Both the position numbers and the translations under genes were made by a program. A stretch of DNA of 64,000 nucleotides from Clostridium sp. MB40-C1. Its GTDB lineage: Bacteria; Bacillota; Clostridia; Clostridiales; Clostridiaceae. The stretch is taken from NCBI RefSeq assembly GCF_030913655.1, contig NZ_CP133189.1:1798001-1862000 (forward strand). Direction: 5' to 3'. Of the stretch, positions 1 to 9,631 are shown piece by piece (position 1 is the stretch's first letter; the number at the start of each line of letters is the position of its first letter). Below the pieces are notes generated by a model. The model was not told where the DNA came from, did no database searches, and worked only from the letters and a program-made list of their open reading frames with translations.

Positions 1-801
1 TAATTTTTCTTTTGATATATACTTTACTCGAATCTTATCCCCACTAGGAATTGAACTAATTATTTTAACTTGTTTTTTTAGTTCCATAACATCCTCTATA
101 TCCATTACTACATCACCTAAATATCCTTTTGCTTCTTTAATGAAGTCCTCCTTGCTTCCTTTAAAAATTAAGCTTCCCTTATTTAAAACCAATAAATAAT
201 TACAATAATACTCTATGTCTTCTACAATATGAGTAGTAACAAAAACTATTCTTTCCTTAGACATAACAGGAAATAAACCCCTTATTATATTCCTCTGCTC
301 AGGATCCAATCCAACAGTAGGTTCGTCCATTACAATAACTTTTGGATTACCTATTATTGCTTGAGCAAAACCTAGTTTTTGCTTCATTCCTCCTGAATAC
401 TCTTTAATTTTTCTATCTATATAATCCTCTAGATCAAAATCTCTAATTATATCTTCTAAATGAGCTTTCTTTTCTTTCTTGGTATAATTTGTTTTAATAG
501 TGGCTAAAACATCTAATAATTCTCTTCCTGTTATAGATTTATAAACCGTAAAATCCTGCGGAAGATAGCCAAGCTGTCCTCTAATTTTATCTATTCTTTC
601 TTTATAGCTTGTACCATCAATGCTTATATCTCCATCTTTAACTTTTAGTAAGGTGGTTATTAATTTCATAAGAGTACTTTTACCTGCGCCATTAGCTCCA
701 AGAACTCCAATTAATCCATCAGTTACCTCAAAGCTTACATTGCTTAGTGCTTTAGTGTTTTTATATTTATAAGATAAATTTTCTACAACTATTTTACTCA
801 T
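1..801 (-). CDS. ABC transporter ATP-binding protein (partial)
   Basis: Nucleotide-binding subunit of an ABC-2 type exporter. The start ATG at 801 has an AAGGAGG site 6 bases upstream; the C-terminus runs off the left edge of the window. The visible protein has a Walker A GANGAGKT at about residues 35-42, the ABC signature SGGMK at about 136-140 and Walker B VIVMDEP at about 155-161, followed by a switch histidine in VTTHIVED. It lies 16 bases downstream of the permease at 818-2392 and is a paralogue of the ATPase at 3248-4135, sharing the string DEPTVGLDPEQR. The two surely work together at the membrane; the transported substrate cannot be told from sequence. Confidence 0.93.
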   Translation of the reverse strand, partial: MSKIVVENLSYKYKNTKALSNVSFEVTDGLIGVLGANGAGKSTLMKLITTLLKVKDGDISIDGTSYKERIDKIRGQLGYLPQDFTVYKSITGRELLDVLATIKTNYTKKEKKAHLEDIIRDFDLEDYIDRKIKEYSGGMKQKLGFAQAIIGNPKVIVMDEPTVGLDPEQRNIIRGLFPVMSKERIVFVTTHIVEDIEYYCNYLLVLNKGSLIFKGSKEDFIKEAKGYLGDVVMDIEDVMELKKQVKIISSIPSGDKIRVKYISKEKL

Positions 802-817
802 ATTTATGCCTCCTTAA

Positions 818-2392
818 CTATAAAACTTCATCATAATCTAGTAACCCAAATATAGCTTGACCTTCATACAGATCATAAAGAAGATATTCGTTATCTCTCT
901 GAGGCGTTGCAATTAATCTTTTATAATTATCTAATTTACTCATAGATTCAAATGCATACATCAAATTTTCACATTGAGCATCTGTTCCTATTTGTTCAGA
1001 ATTTCCTACAAACTCTATTCCCTTATACAAGCGTTTTGAAAATAATCTGTTTTTAACTAAAAATACCTCTTTCGCTTTTCCTTCAAAAGTCCCATTATTT
1101 TTTTCATTAAGGCTTGAGTAAATTTTTCCATTATTATTTTCTATTTTGATTTCATATTTTTTAATATTTCCCATGAACTCTGGTTTTGGATACCAAGGAA
1201 AATAGTCCGCTAAAAATATGGAATGACTATTTACAAAAAATCTTTTCTTTCCTTGCTCATCTACAGTATTAATTATTCCTGAATACTTTATAGAAACTTT
1301 CATTTTTTCACCTTTTTTATATTTGTCTTGTAAGAATATGGTTAACTTATCATTTTTAAATTTAAATTCAGCTTCTTTTTCATTTATTTTTATGCTTGAC
1401 GGCTTCAAGGTGTGATATAAGTTTAAGTCTAACTTATTTAAATTTTCCTTATTAACTATAATATCCATGTTGCAGTCATTAGAAACTATATCATGAAGCT
1501 TTAGTTTCATATTATAACTTTCAATTGTAAACCCATCACTTAATGCAGATTGTTTTTCATAATTTTTATTAATATAGTCATTTTCGATCCAATACTTGTT
1601 AGGATTATACCTTGCTCCCGTTATATAGGATACAAAAATAGCAGCTGCAAAAAAGCATAATATTATTTTGTTTCTCAGCATTAAAGGTTGTAGTTCTTTA
1701 ATGTTATATAGCAAATACAGTATTAATAAAGTTATTAGATTCCAAAAGACAAAGTGATAAAATGTTAGTTTATCTAAAGAGAACAACTCAAAAGTGCTTG
1801 GTAATGTGTCTACTTTCATAATTGGAGTAAGCATATCAGGCTCGCTGTAGAAATTGTTTGTAATTAGAAAAAATAAAATCATTAGTAGATAAGAAAAGAT
1901 TCTAAGTGTAAATTTTGATATTGTCTCACCGATTAAGAGTCCAACAGAGCTATAACAAAAAAGCGCAGTAATTATATTTAATAAATACATAAGAATAAAA
2001 TATAATGAATAATTAAAGGGAGCTTTTGCTATAATGGCTACTCTAACTACTATTAACACATTAACCGCTATTATAATTAAATTTATTATTGTACTAGTAA
2101 AAAATTTTCCTAAAAATCTTTCCTTTTTAGAAATATTAAGTACCTCAAATATCTCTTGATTACTGCTGCCTATTATTTCATTTATAATCAAAATTGGTAT
2201 GTATATCAGATTTATTGGTAGCCAAAAGGTTTTTAAAAAAGTAACAAGATTCAATCGAAATTCACCGGATATCCTTGATGCCCATAATTGTTGCTGCAAA
2301 CCAAATATAAGCAATAACAACATTACAATTATGATCAAATTTCTGTTTAAATTTAAAAGTTCATATCTTAATATTGACCTAATTTTTCGCAT
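818..2392 (-). CDS. ABC-2 permease with M1-peptidase-like extracytoplasmic domain
   Basis: 524 aa. The first half (about residues 18-260) has six or so hydrophobic segments of an ABC-2 permease. The second half (about 275-480) is soluble and resembles the N-terminal beta-sandwich of M1 aminopeptidases (pattern SYNMKLKL, then IKYSGIIN, then DYFPWYPKP). The usual permease/M1 fusion is about twice as long and carries a HEXXH zinc site; none is present here, so the chain stops about where a catalytic domain would start. The paralogue at 4153-5664 ends in the same place, which argues for a natural short form rather than a random truncation. It is transcribed just ahead of the partial ATPase. The role is inferred to be export or handling of a peptide-like substrate, with low certainty. 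Confidence 0.8.
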   Translation of the reverse strand: MRKIRSILRYELLNLNRNLIIIVMLLLLIFGLQQQLWASRISGEFRLNLVTFLKTFWLPINLIYIPILIINEIIGSSNQEIFEVLNISKKERFLGKFFTSTIINLIIIAVNVLIVVRVAIIAKAPFNYSLYFILMYLLNIITALFCYSSVGLLIGETISKFTLRIFSYLLMILFFLITNNFYSEPDMLTPIMKVDTLPSTFELFSLDKLTFYHFVFWNLITLLILYLLYNIKELQPLMLRNKIILCFFAAAIFVSYITGARYNPNKYWIENDYINKNYEKQSALSDGFTIESYNMKLKLHDIVSNDCNMDIIVNKENLNKLDLNLYHTLKPSSIKINEKEAEFKFKNDKLTIFLQDKYKKGEKMKVSIKYSGIINTVDEQGKKRFFVNSHSIFLADYFPWYPKPEFMGNIKKYEIKIENNNGKIYSSLNEKNNGTFEGKAKEVFLVKNRLFSKRLYKGIEFVGNSEQIGTDAQCENLMYAFESMSKLDNYKRLIATPQRDNEYLLYDLYEGQAIFGLLDYDEVL

Positions 2393-2577
2393 AAGCTCCT
2401 CCTATCTAAATGGAACTGTCGTACTAATAATAAATTCTACAATATATTGTAAGTATATTAAATGCGCCAAGAAATAGAGACGAATCATTTGAACCATTGG
2501 TTGTGAAAAAAATTAAAATTTATTTTTTAAGTTCTTGATCTTAATATAGATATCTAAATAACCACTATTAGAATTTT

Positions 2578-3288
2578 TTATGCTTTAGAAGAAATTTTGC
2601 ATGAAATAAATACAAAAATGCAGCTTAAAGATATAAATATTAATCTGTTTAGTATGTAATACTGTGAAGAAATACCATAATAAAAATTATTAGTATGTGC
2701 ACCAAGTGAAAATACTTTAAACATTGAACCTGATGACAATAAATCAATACAATAATATGAAGTTAATACTAATATAGCTGCATAAACATTTTTAAAAAAG
2801 CACATCACTACTAATACTAATGAAGATAAAAATAGTATATTAGGTATAAATCTAATACTTAAGAGTATATTAGTTATACTAAAGAAAGATACATCTCTAT
2901 AATAAATTAATCCTGTAATAAATGAGCCTAAGGAAAATGTTAGAGAATAAATTAGCCATCTAAAAAAAAGTATATAATTGAAAGTTTTTCTATTATAGAA
3001 TGCAATTAATTCATATATTTTAGTAGTATAATCCTTATAAAAAACATATATCATAAAAAAAGCAGATATTAAAGGAAGTGTATACTCATATATCATATCA
3101 CAACTTACCAAATGATAACCTTGAGATATAGATTGTAAATAATTTGATGGAGCCGGGGAAAATATAGCGTTTAATAATACTATAAATAATATTGAATAGC
3201 TAATAGTTAATTTATGTTTTTTTATATCATATATTTTGTAGTAATTGTTATAAAAATCTTTGTTGTTTTTGAAAATATACATAAGCAT
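2578..3288 (-). CDS. ABC transporter permease, six-TM
   Basis: 236 aa, very hydrophobic, with about six membrane segments beginning near residue 28 (ISYSILFIVLLNAIF). No ATPase or extracytoplasmic domain. Its first 41 bases overlap the end of the ATPase gene at 3248-4135, so translation is probably coupled. A GGAGG lies about 11 bases before the start ATG, inside the ATPase gene; a second ATG at codon 3 is possible. Context makes it the second membrane subunit of the ABC module at 2578-5664. I recognise no substrate-specific family. Confidence 0.8.
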   Translation of the reverse strand: MLMYIFKNNKDFYNNYYKIYDIKKHKLTISYSILFIVLLNAIFSPAPSNYLQSISQGYHLVSCDMIYEYTLPLISAFFMIYVFYKDYTTKIYELIAFYNRKTFNYILFFRWLIYSLTFSLGSFITGLIYYRDVSFFSITNILLSIRFIPNILFLSSLVLVVMCFFKNVYAAILVLTSYYCIDLLSSGSMFKVFSLGAHTNNFYYGISSQYYILNRLIFISLSCIFVFISCKISSKA

Positions 3289-4135
3289 TTTCTAAAGAAA
3301 CCTCCATTTCAGGGTTACTGCCAGCAATACTATTATTATCATTGTTAATAAATTTCACTTTAACATTATCATTATCCAAACGTTTTTCTTCTATAATGAT
3401 TACATTATCTCTAATATTATTTAACTGTTTTATATTACAGTTAAATGTATAAATTTGATTTAAAGCTTTTGATATAAATTCATTAACAGAACCATTAAAT
3501 GTCACATTCCCGCTATTTAAAATCAAAATATTATTACTATATAATTCGGCGTCTTCTATTATATGTGTTGATATTAAAGTTATTCTGCCCTCTCCACATT
3601 TAGAAAGGTAGTGTCTAAATTCGAGTCGCTGCTCAGGATCTAATCCAACAGTAGGCTCGTCTATTATTACTAAGCTTGGATCACCAAGTACTGCTTGGGC
3701 TATTCCTAATCTTCTTTTATATCCCCCAGAATATTTTTTAAAAGGTAGTTTAATAACATCATTTAAGTTAAATGTATTTATCACTTCATCTAACACTTTA
3801 TTTTTATCATTACCTTTAATACCTTTAAGGTCACATATATATGATAGAAAATCGTAACCGACTACATTTGGATATATCTCAAAATTTTGAGGTAAGTACC
3901 CTATTTGGCTTAATGGTACATTTTTTACATTGAGCAAATCAGTATCATTTAAAGCTATCTCCCCACTTGATGGTTTCTTTAGTCCCGTAAGGATATTCAT
4001 TAAAGTAGTTTTGCCAACTCCATTACTCCCAAGCAGAGCAGTAATGCCATTAGAGCAATTAAAAGATATATCATTTAACACTTTTTTATTGCCATATGAG
4101 AAAGTAACATTTTTAATTGATAACGTATTATTCAT
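3248..4135 (-). CDS. ABC transporter ATP-binding protein
   Basis: 295 aa. Walker A GSNGVGKT at residues 36-43, signature YSGGYKRR, Walker B VIIDEP and the D-loop VGLDPEQR are all intact. The ATG at 4135 is preferred because AGGAG lies 7 bases upstream; an in-frame upstream start at 4156 has no site and would overlap the previous gene. The C-terminal 75 residues after the ATPase core are poorly conserved. It is sandwiched between two permease genes on the same strand, as an operon, and is a diverged copy of the ATPase at 1-801. Confidence 0.93.
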   Translation of the reverse strand: MNNTLSIKNVTFSYGNKKVLNDISFNCSNGITALLGSNGVGKTTLMNILTGLKKPSSGEIALNDTDLLNVKNVPLSQIGYLPQNFEIYPNVVGYDFLSYICDLKGIKGNDKNKVLDEVINTFNLNDVIKLPFKKYSGGYKRRLGIAQAVLGDPSLVIIDEPTVGLDPEQRLEFRHYLSKCGEGRITLISTHIIEDAELYSNNILILNSGNVTFNGSVNEFISKALNQIYTFNCNIKQLNNIRDNVIIIEEKRLDNDNVKVKFINNDNNSIAGSNPEMEVSLENAYVYFQKQQRFL

Positions 4136-4152
4136 ATGTATTCTCCTATCAA

Positions 4153-5664
4153 TCAATAGTTTATTATTAAAGTATCTTCAAATATTTGTATATATGGTTT
4201 GGTAAATTGAACATTAAAATTAATATCCCAAATACCACATATAACTTTTTTAAATTTATTAGCGTTTAAAGTCTCTAATTCTTTTTTAGAAAAATGTTTA
4301 CTATTTAAATTATTAATATAATCTTGCATATTTAATTTAAATGATTCTAAGTTTGAATTTGTAGGAATTATATATTCAATATTGTTTTCATAATACTTTT
4401 TATATTGCCCTGAAAATATATTTAAGCCTGAAGACTTACCCCTAAATTTATAAAGACTATCACTAGAGCTACACATATCTAAATTAGAATATATTGAGTT
4501 AGAAGCTTTTATTGAAACATTAAAATTTATTAAAGAAGTTTTAGATGCTTTAGGATACCAATAAAATGATGATATAGGTAAATTAGTTGCATATTTACTA
4601 ACATAGTAAACAGGTGCTCCAAGATTATTTGCAACGTCAACATAACCTTTATATTTAACTGAAATATGTACTTTTTCTCCCTCAGTAAAGCTTCGTATAA
4701 TATTTAATTTATTATGCTCATGATGAAAATCGCAGGGTTTACCATTTACATATAATTCATCTATTTTAAACAAATCGTCAAGTAACATAACTACATTATT
4801 TGAATTTGTGTTAATACTTAAATTAATATTAGCAGCATTTTTAAACTTATTACCTAATTTAATATCCATGTCATAAGATTCAACAATATAATTAACATTT
4901 TTTATAGGGTCATATTGATTTAAATTAGTGCTTTTATAAATAGAACTTAAGTGTATATTAATACATGTAGAAAACAAAGTTAAAATTAGAAAAATAGTGG
5001 AATATAGTTTTCTAATTCTTTTATTAATAAAGCAACTAATTGATAATATCAACAAGGAAATAAGTAATATAAACAATTTGTCCAAGCAATAAAATGTATT
5101 AAATATACGTCCGCAAATATAATTCATTCCTGCAAAAGTAAAATCATCATAAATATTAAAAAGCTGTTTTATATAGCTTCCATATGAACCATATGAATAC
5201 TTGATAAATAAGCCAAAAAATACAAAAGATAAAATCATTGAAAAACCATTTTTACATAAGGTTCCTATTGTAGAACCAACTACACATGCAAGTAAATTAG
5301 ATAAAGTCCATATTATAAAAAAGTGAACAATTCCTTTTAAAACAAATATACGTTGGAAATTTGGATTTTTAAATATTATCATAACTGATATTGGAATTAG
5401 TGATATAACTGTAGAAATTATAATACTTCCAATTATTACTGCTGCTTGTTTTTTAAAAACATTTTTCTCTATAAAATTAAAAATATCATAATTTTTATAC
5501 ATAACATATGTACTAATAATAAGAAAAAATAAATTTGAAGCTATAAATCCAAAATAAAATACTTGAACAAATTCAAACATTGAAACTTGTAAAGCTGAAT
5601 GTTGTTTATATATTAAAAAAATATTAAATAATAAGGAAATAAAAAATAATGGATTTTTTATCAT
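4153..5664 (-). CDS. ABC-2 permease with M1-peptidase-like domain (paralogue)
   Basis: 503 aa with the same layout as the protein at 818-2392: an N-terminal half with about six membrane segments, then a soluble half from about residue 255 (SYDMDIKL, VKYKGYVD, SSFYWYPKA). No HEXXH zinc motif. The ATG at 5664 has no clear ribosome site. Upstream, the same frame stays open for about 17 more codons (ending HILKSAKFYIKI), and a separate short frame starting MMRYTILIS ends in a stop near 5700. The true N-terminus may therefore be longer, or a small frameshift may have shortened it. First gene of the second ABC module. Confidence 0.75.
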   Translation of the reverse strand: MIKNPLFFISLLFNIFLIYKQHSALQVSMFEFVQVFYFGFIASNLFFLIISTYVMYKNYDIFNFIEKNVFKKQAAVIIGSIIISTVISLIPISVMIIFKNPNFQRIFVLKGIVHFFIIWTLSNLLACVVGSTIGTLCKNGFSMILSFVFFGLFIKYSYGSYGSYIKQLFNIYDDFTFAGMNYICGRIFNTFYCLDKLFILLISLLILSISCFINKRIRKLYSTIFLILTLFSTCINIHLSSIYKSTNLNQYDPIKNVNYIVESYDMDIKLGNKFKNAANINLSINTNSNNVVMLLDDLFKIDELYVNGKPCDFHHEHNKLNIIRSFTEGEKVHISVKYKGYVDVANNLGAPVYYVSKYATNLPISSFYWYPKASKTSLINFNVSIKASNSIYSNLDMCSSSDSLYKFRGKSSGLNIFSGQYKKYYENNIEYIIPTNSNLESFKLNMQDYINNLNSKHFSKKELETLNANKFKKVICGIWDINFNVQFTKPYIQIFEDTLIINY

Positions 5665-6185
5665 AATTTTTATATAGAATTTAGCTGATTTTAATATATG
5701 ATTATGAAATAAGGATAGTATATCTCATCATCCCTTTCTATTGAATATAATTACAAGTTAATTATAATACAAAAAATCAATATAATGGAAACCTTGTCCA
5801 AATTATATAACCCTATAACCAGCTTTTCAATACTAAATGCACAAAACGTACAAAATGAAGCACAAACGGAATCCCTTTACATTAATTGTTAATTATAATA
5901 TTATTTCTAAGATTATATTTGAAAATAATAAGAATTTTTTGCTATTTACAACAAAAACTTTCTTATTATTAGATTACCCCTCATCAGTTTTAGTAAAATT
6001 AAAAAGAAGCAAGTTTGCCCCTTTATTCTATAAAGGTCAACTTGCTTCTTAAGAGAATAGAACTTTTCACTGTCTAGGACAATTACAAAGCCCCAAACAA
6101 CTCCACTGAAATTTAATATATTCCCTCACTTTTAAAATAATATTTTAAGACTATCTAAATGTGTTTTTATAATAAACTTAACTTC
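5665..6185. other. Intergenic stretch with hairpin and Rpn-flank-like segment
   Basis: No convincing gene; the short open frame here has no family features. Around 5975-6005 the sequence resembles the upstream flank of the rpn gene (see 30445-30475), with the shared core AGTTTTAGTAAAAT. It then runs into the hairpin at 6003-6050. Promoters for the ABC genes are presumably within 5665-5800, but I could not fix a clear -35/-10 pair. Confidence 0.4.
6003..6050. terminator. Terminator-like hairpin
   Basis: Inverted repeat with arms AAGAAGCAAGTT and AACTTGCTTCTT around a loop that itself contains CTTTAT/ATAAAG. It lies between the PEP-hydrolase-like gene and the ABC modules and could end transcription in either direction. 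Confidence 0.6.
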
Positions 6186-7016
6186 TTACTTTTTTATTAT
6201 TTTGAACGCTTCTGTTTGTGATTTAATACCTTTTTCTGCTGCAAATCTTTCAATACTTGAAGCACCGAAGAAACCGTCTATTCCTTCTGTTTTTTCTATT
6301 ACATATGCAGCATCTTCTGGTTCTGCAATAGGTCCACCGTGGCAGATTACCATTATATCAGGATTAACTTTTCTTCCTGCCTTTATAATAGCTTCGATTC
6401 TCTCTACACAGTCATCAAGTGTAAGTGCTGTTTGTGCTCCAATTGTACCTTTTGTTGTTAAGCCCATATGTGCAACTAATATATCAGCACCAGCTTCAGC
6501 CATTTTTCTTGCTTGTTCTGGATCAAATACATAAGGAGTTGTAAGCATATCTAGTTCATGTGCTTTTCTTATCATTTCAACTTCTAAATCATATCCCATA
6601 CCAGTTTCCTCTAAATTTTGTCTGAATGTTCCATCAATTAACCCTACTGTAGGGAAATTTTGAACACCTGCAAAACCTTGTGCTTTTAATTGATTAAGGA
6701 AAATATCCATTACTCTGAATGGATCAGTTCCACATACACCAGCAAGCACTGGAGTATCTTTAACAACTGGAAGTACTTCTGATCCCATTTCCACTACTAT
6801 TTGATTAGCATCTCCATAAGATAATAATCCTGCAAGAGAACCTCTTCCTGCCATTCTGTATCTACCTGAATTATAAACTATAAGCATATCTGCTCCTCCA
6901 GCTTCACTAAATTTAGCTGTAATACCTGTACCTGCTCCTACACCTAATAATGTATCTCCGCTTTTAACCTGCTCTCTAAATTTTGTCATAATCTCGCTTC
7001 TTGTAAGTTTATTCAT
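6186..7016 (-). CDS. Phosphoenolpyruvate hydrolase family TIM-barrel protein
   Basis: 276 aa matching the PEP_hydrolase / 'TIM-barrel signal transduction' family (Pfam PF09370 by memory). Landmarks are [17 protein letters not shown] near residues 27-43, an [12 protein letters not shown] loop, FPTVGLIDG near 123, and VICHGGPI near 222. AGGAGG sits 8 bases before the ATG. It follows the Tm-1-like gene by 52 bases on the same strand. In the tomato Tm-1 resistance protein these two domains are fused, so a physical or pathway partnership is likely. The actual reaction is not known from sequence. Codon use is richer in G and C than the flanking accessory DNA. Confidence 0.88.
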   Translation of the reverse strand: MNKLTRSEIMTKFREQVKSGDTLLGVGAGTGITAKFSEAGGADMLIVYNSGRYRMAGRGSLAGLLSYGDANQIVVEMGSEVLPVVKDTPVLAGVCGTDPFRVMDIFLNQLKAQGFAGVQNFPTVGLIDGTFRQNLEETGMGYDLEVEMIRKAHELDMLTTPYVFDPEQARKMAEAGADILVAHMGLTTKGTIGAQTALTLDDCVERIEAIIKAGRKVNPDIMVICHGGPIAEPEDAAYVIEKTEGIDGFFGASSIERFAAEKGIKSQTEAFKIIKK

Positions 7017-7068
7017 AATTAAATCCTCCTAAAATTTAAATCTATTGATTAACTTATTTATTAATTCT

Positions 7069-8277
7069 CTACTTTTGCATCATATCTATTAATTTTTGAG
7101 CTGCCGCTTGTGCAAAAGCCACCTCATTAATATCACAATCCATTTCTACTAATTCCACAACATTTCTGTTTATACCATTTCTTAATGTATCAAATAATAC
7201 TTTATTTTCTTCTGGACCATAAAACGGCTGTCCTTCTATATCAATACCAGATACTCCTTTTAGTGGTATAAATAAAGCTACTTTTTCTCTAGCTAAATTT
7301 AATTTTTCAACTAATTTTTTACCAATTGCTTCATTTTCCTCTTTGTTTGTTCTCATAAGAGTTACTGTAGGGTTATGTTTATAAAAATTACGTTCAGCAA
7401 ACTTCTCAGGTACTGAATCATATGGTCCGAAATTACACATATCAAGGGCACCTACTGATACAACTTGCGGTATATGATTTTTGCCTGCTGCCTCTAAACG
7501 GTTAGGCCCTGCGTTTAGAACTCCTCCAATAATTTCATCTGCCCATTCTGTAGTTGTAAGGTCTAGTACTCCCTCAATGAAGCCTCCATCCACAAGTGCT
7601 TCCATTGAACGTCCACCTATTCCTGTTGCATGAAATACAAGAACTTCATAACCTCTTTTTTCAAGGTATTCTCTTGCAGCTGTTATACATGGTGTTGTTA
7701 CACCAAACATAGTTGCGGCAACTAGTGGCTTTTTCTCTACAACCTTTGTATTTTCAAATTTAAGCATACCTGCAATAGCAAACACTGCATTTGTAAAAAT
7801 CTTTGTTGAAATTGAGTTAAGACCTGCAACATCTACTACAGAAGGCATCATAATAATATCACTAGTACCTACATAAGGCTCAGTATTTCCTGAAGCAACT
7901 GTTGAAACCATAACCTTTGGAATACCTATCGGTAATGCTCTCATAGCTGGTGTTACTAGTGAAGTTCCTCCTGTACCTCCAAAAGAGATAATTGCATCAA
8001 ATTTTCCCTGTTTGTACAATTCCGGTACTAATTTCTCCATACCCTTTGATAATACTTCTGTTGCCAAAGCTCTATCCTTTTTAGCTATAAGCTTTTCAAT
8101 GTCTGTGTCAGCAGCCTCTGCTACTTCTTTGTTTGTTACATCTGGTTTGAATACTGGTTCAAATACTCCTGTATGAATAGTAAACGTGCCTAACCCCTGA
8201 CTTTCAATTAATTCCTTTACATATAAATACTCAGTCCCCTTCGTATCAAATGTTCCTGCAATTGCAACAGTTTTCAA
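7069..8277 (-). CDS. Tm-1-like (UPF0261) ATP-binding domain protein
   Basis: 402 aa, full length for the UPF0261 / Tm-1-like family (PF06792 by memory). It begins KTVAIAGTFDTKGTEYLYVKELIE, and contains ISFGGTGGTSLVTPAM near residue 98 and VFHATGIGGRSMEAL near 214, the usual family landmarks. The start is a TTG at 8277, supported by GGGAGG eight bases upstream. The next gene downstream, 52 bases away, is the PEP-hydrolase-like partner. The upstream gene encodes a regulator built from the same PEP-hydrolase-like domain. Proposed role: small-molecule metabolism sensed by that regulator; this is inference. Confidence 0.88.
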   Translation of the reverse strand: MKTVAIAGTFDTKGTEYLYVKELIESQGLGTFTIHTGVFEPVFKPDVTNKEVAEAADTDIEKLIAKKDRALATEVLSKGMEKLVPELYKQGKFDAIISFGGTGGTSLVTPAMRALPIGIPKVMVSTVASGNTEPYVGTSDIIMMPSVVDVAGLNSISTKIFTNAVFAIAGMLKFENTKVVEKKPLVAATMFGVTTPCITAAREYLEKRGYEVLVFHATGIGGRSMEALVDGGFIEGVLDLTTTEWADEIIGGVLNAGPNRLEAAGKNHIPQVVSVGALDMCNFGPYDSVPEKFAERNFYKHNPTVTLMRTNKEENEAIGKKLVEKLNLAREKVALFIPLKGVSGIDIEGQPFYGPEENKVLFDTLRNGINRNVVELVEMDCDINEVAFAQAAAQKLIDMMQK

Positions 8278-8350
8278 TTAATAAACCTCCCAAAAATCTT
8301 TATTTTTTTTGTTTATACCTAAACATTAATAAGCATTTTAAAATTGAATA

Positions 8351-8389
8351 AAAGCAGTATAACTAACTGTAAGTTAATAATACTGCTTT
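8351..8389 (-). terminator. Hairpin between regulator and Tm-1-like gene
   Basis: Perfect outer arms AAAGCAGTAT / ATACTGCTTT with an inner AACT/AGTT pairing. On the minus strand it follows the regulator gene and could end its transcript. It also lies in the leader of the Tm-1-like gene, so it might be an attenuator instead. Confidence 0.6.
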
Positions 8390-8391
8390 CC

Positions 8392-8423
8392 ATGTTCTAT
8401 GTAAACGTTGTTATGTTCTATGT
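8392..8423. promoter_or_regulatory. Candidate AraC-type operator: two direct repeats 21 bp apart
   Basis: The 11-base word ATGTTCTATGT occurs at 8392-8402 and again at 8413-8423, exactly 21 bases start to start (two helical turns). AraC-family regulators bind such direct repeats with one HTH pair per site. The location, between the AraC-type regulator gene and the genes it probably controls, fits. No footprint or expression evidence is available. Confidence 0.5.
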
Positions 8424-8431
8424 TTTTGTGT

Positions 8432-9631
8432 TTATGTTATATTTTTATTTTTCAGTTTAATTTCTTTTGGGGGAATGCCTTTATACTTTTTAAACATTTT
8501 GCTAAACTGTGCATAGTCCTTGTACCCAACTAAAGCTGCTACCTCTGATAACTGAATATTTTCTCTACGTAATATTTCCACAGCTTTTTCTATTCGGAAT
8601 TTAACTAGATACTCTGAAAAAGTACAACCTACTTCCCTTTTAAAAAGAGTACTTAAATAACTTCTAGAGACATGAGCAACTTTTGCTAAATCTGAAAATA
8701 ATATATCATGCATATAATTCTGATAAACATACTCTTTCACAAATTCAACATAATCGTAGTGCTTTTTGACCCCATCTAGCATTTTAATCATTAAATCATC
8801 TTCATCTAGATGTCCTGATACTTTAAAAGCTTTTGTTACATTTGTGATACTCTTTTCAGACGGAATTCTTTCAAAAGCAGAACCGCCTATATACCCCATT
8901 AAGTCTTCATTATTACTGTACATGTACTGAATATCAATTGGTGTTTTAACAGGACCTCCATAAATGAGTTTCACTATATTATGATTAAGCTCATTGCATT
9001 TATTAAATATACTAGCCGCTCTAACCTTTGCTGCCTCTAACGAAAATACTTTTTTTGCTCCTAAAAGCCCTCCTTCTGTTAAACCTAAATGTACACAGAT
9101 AACGTCAGCACCAGCTTTAATCATCTGTTCTGCATGCTCTTCATTAAATACAAAAGCCACTGTAAATAAATTCTTTTCACGAGCTATTCTTATTGCCTCT
9201 ACTTCCTTAGCATAACAGCATCCCGCTTCTTCAATACCTTCACTAAATTTACCATCAATTAAACCCACTGTAGGATAATTATTAATTCCCGAGAAGCCCA
9301 TAGCTTTTATTTTATCTATATACTCATCCATATCTATTGTAGGATCCGTACCATTCAACCCAAAGATAATAGGCACATTTTTTAGCAAAGGCATTATTTC
9401 CTTTGTAGCAAAATCTATAACCATATCATTGCTATTGCAAAAAGGCAAATAACCTCCTAGGGAGCTTCTCCCCATGAGTCTGAATCTACCAGAACTCAAC
9501 GCTAAAATAAAATCTGCTCCTCCATTTTGAGCATACTTAGCTGTCATTCCTGTGCCTGTTGCCACACCAATGATATGATTTCCTTTTTTTATTTCTGCTT
9601 TTATATTTTCTAATATTTTTTCTCTCTCCAT
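8432..9631 (-). CDS. PEP-hydrolase-like / AraC fusion transcriptional regulator
   Basis: 399 aa from the ATG at 9631, which begins MEREKILENIKAEIKKG. Residues 1 to about 275 are a PEP-hydrolase-type TIM barrel, homologous to the enzyme at 6186-7016 (shared [53 protein letters not shown]). Residues about 295-395 are an AraC-family double HTH (VSRSYLSTLFKREVGCTFSEYL, then VGYKDYAQFSKMFKKYKG). A GTG 48 bases upstream would extend the protein but lacks a fitting ribosome site. The fused barrel probably senses the ligand of the downstream pathway and the AraC part activates it. Confidence 0.85.
   Translation of the reverse strand: MEREKILENIKAEIKKGNHIIGVATGTGMTAKYAQNGGADFILALSSGRFRLMGRSSLGGYLPFCNSNDMVIDFATKEIMPLLKNVPIIFGLNGTDPTIDMDEYIDKIKAMGFSGINNYPTVGLIDGKFSEGIEEAGCCYAKEVEAIRIAREKNLFTVAFVFNEEHAEQMIKAGADVICVHLGLTEGGLLGAKKVFSLEAAKVRAASIFNKCNELNHNIVKLIYGGPVKTPIDIQYMYSNNEDLMGYIGGSAFERIPSEKSITNVTKAFKVSGHLDEDDLMIKMLDGVKKHYDYVEFVKEYVYQNYMHDILFSDLAKVAHVSRSYLSTLFKREVGCTFSEYLVKFRIEKAVEILRRENIQLSEVAALVGYKDYAQFSKMFKKYKGIPPKEIKLKNKNIT

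Noticed and set aside
2199-2477. Plus-strand ORF of 92 codons opposite the permease gene
   Set aside because: No ribosome site or family features; it is the antisense shadow of the 818-2392 coding frame.
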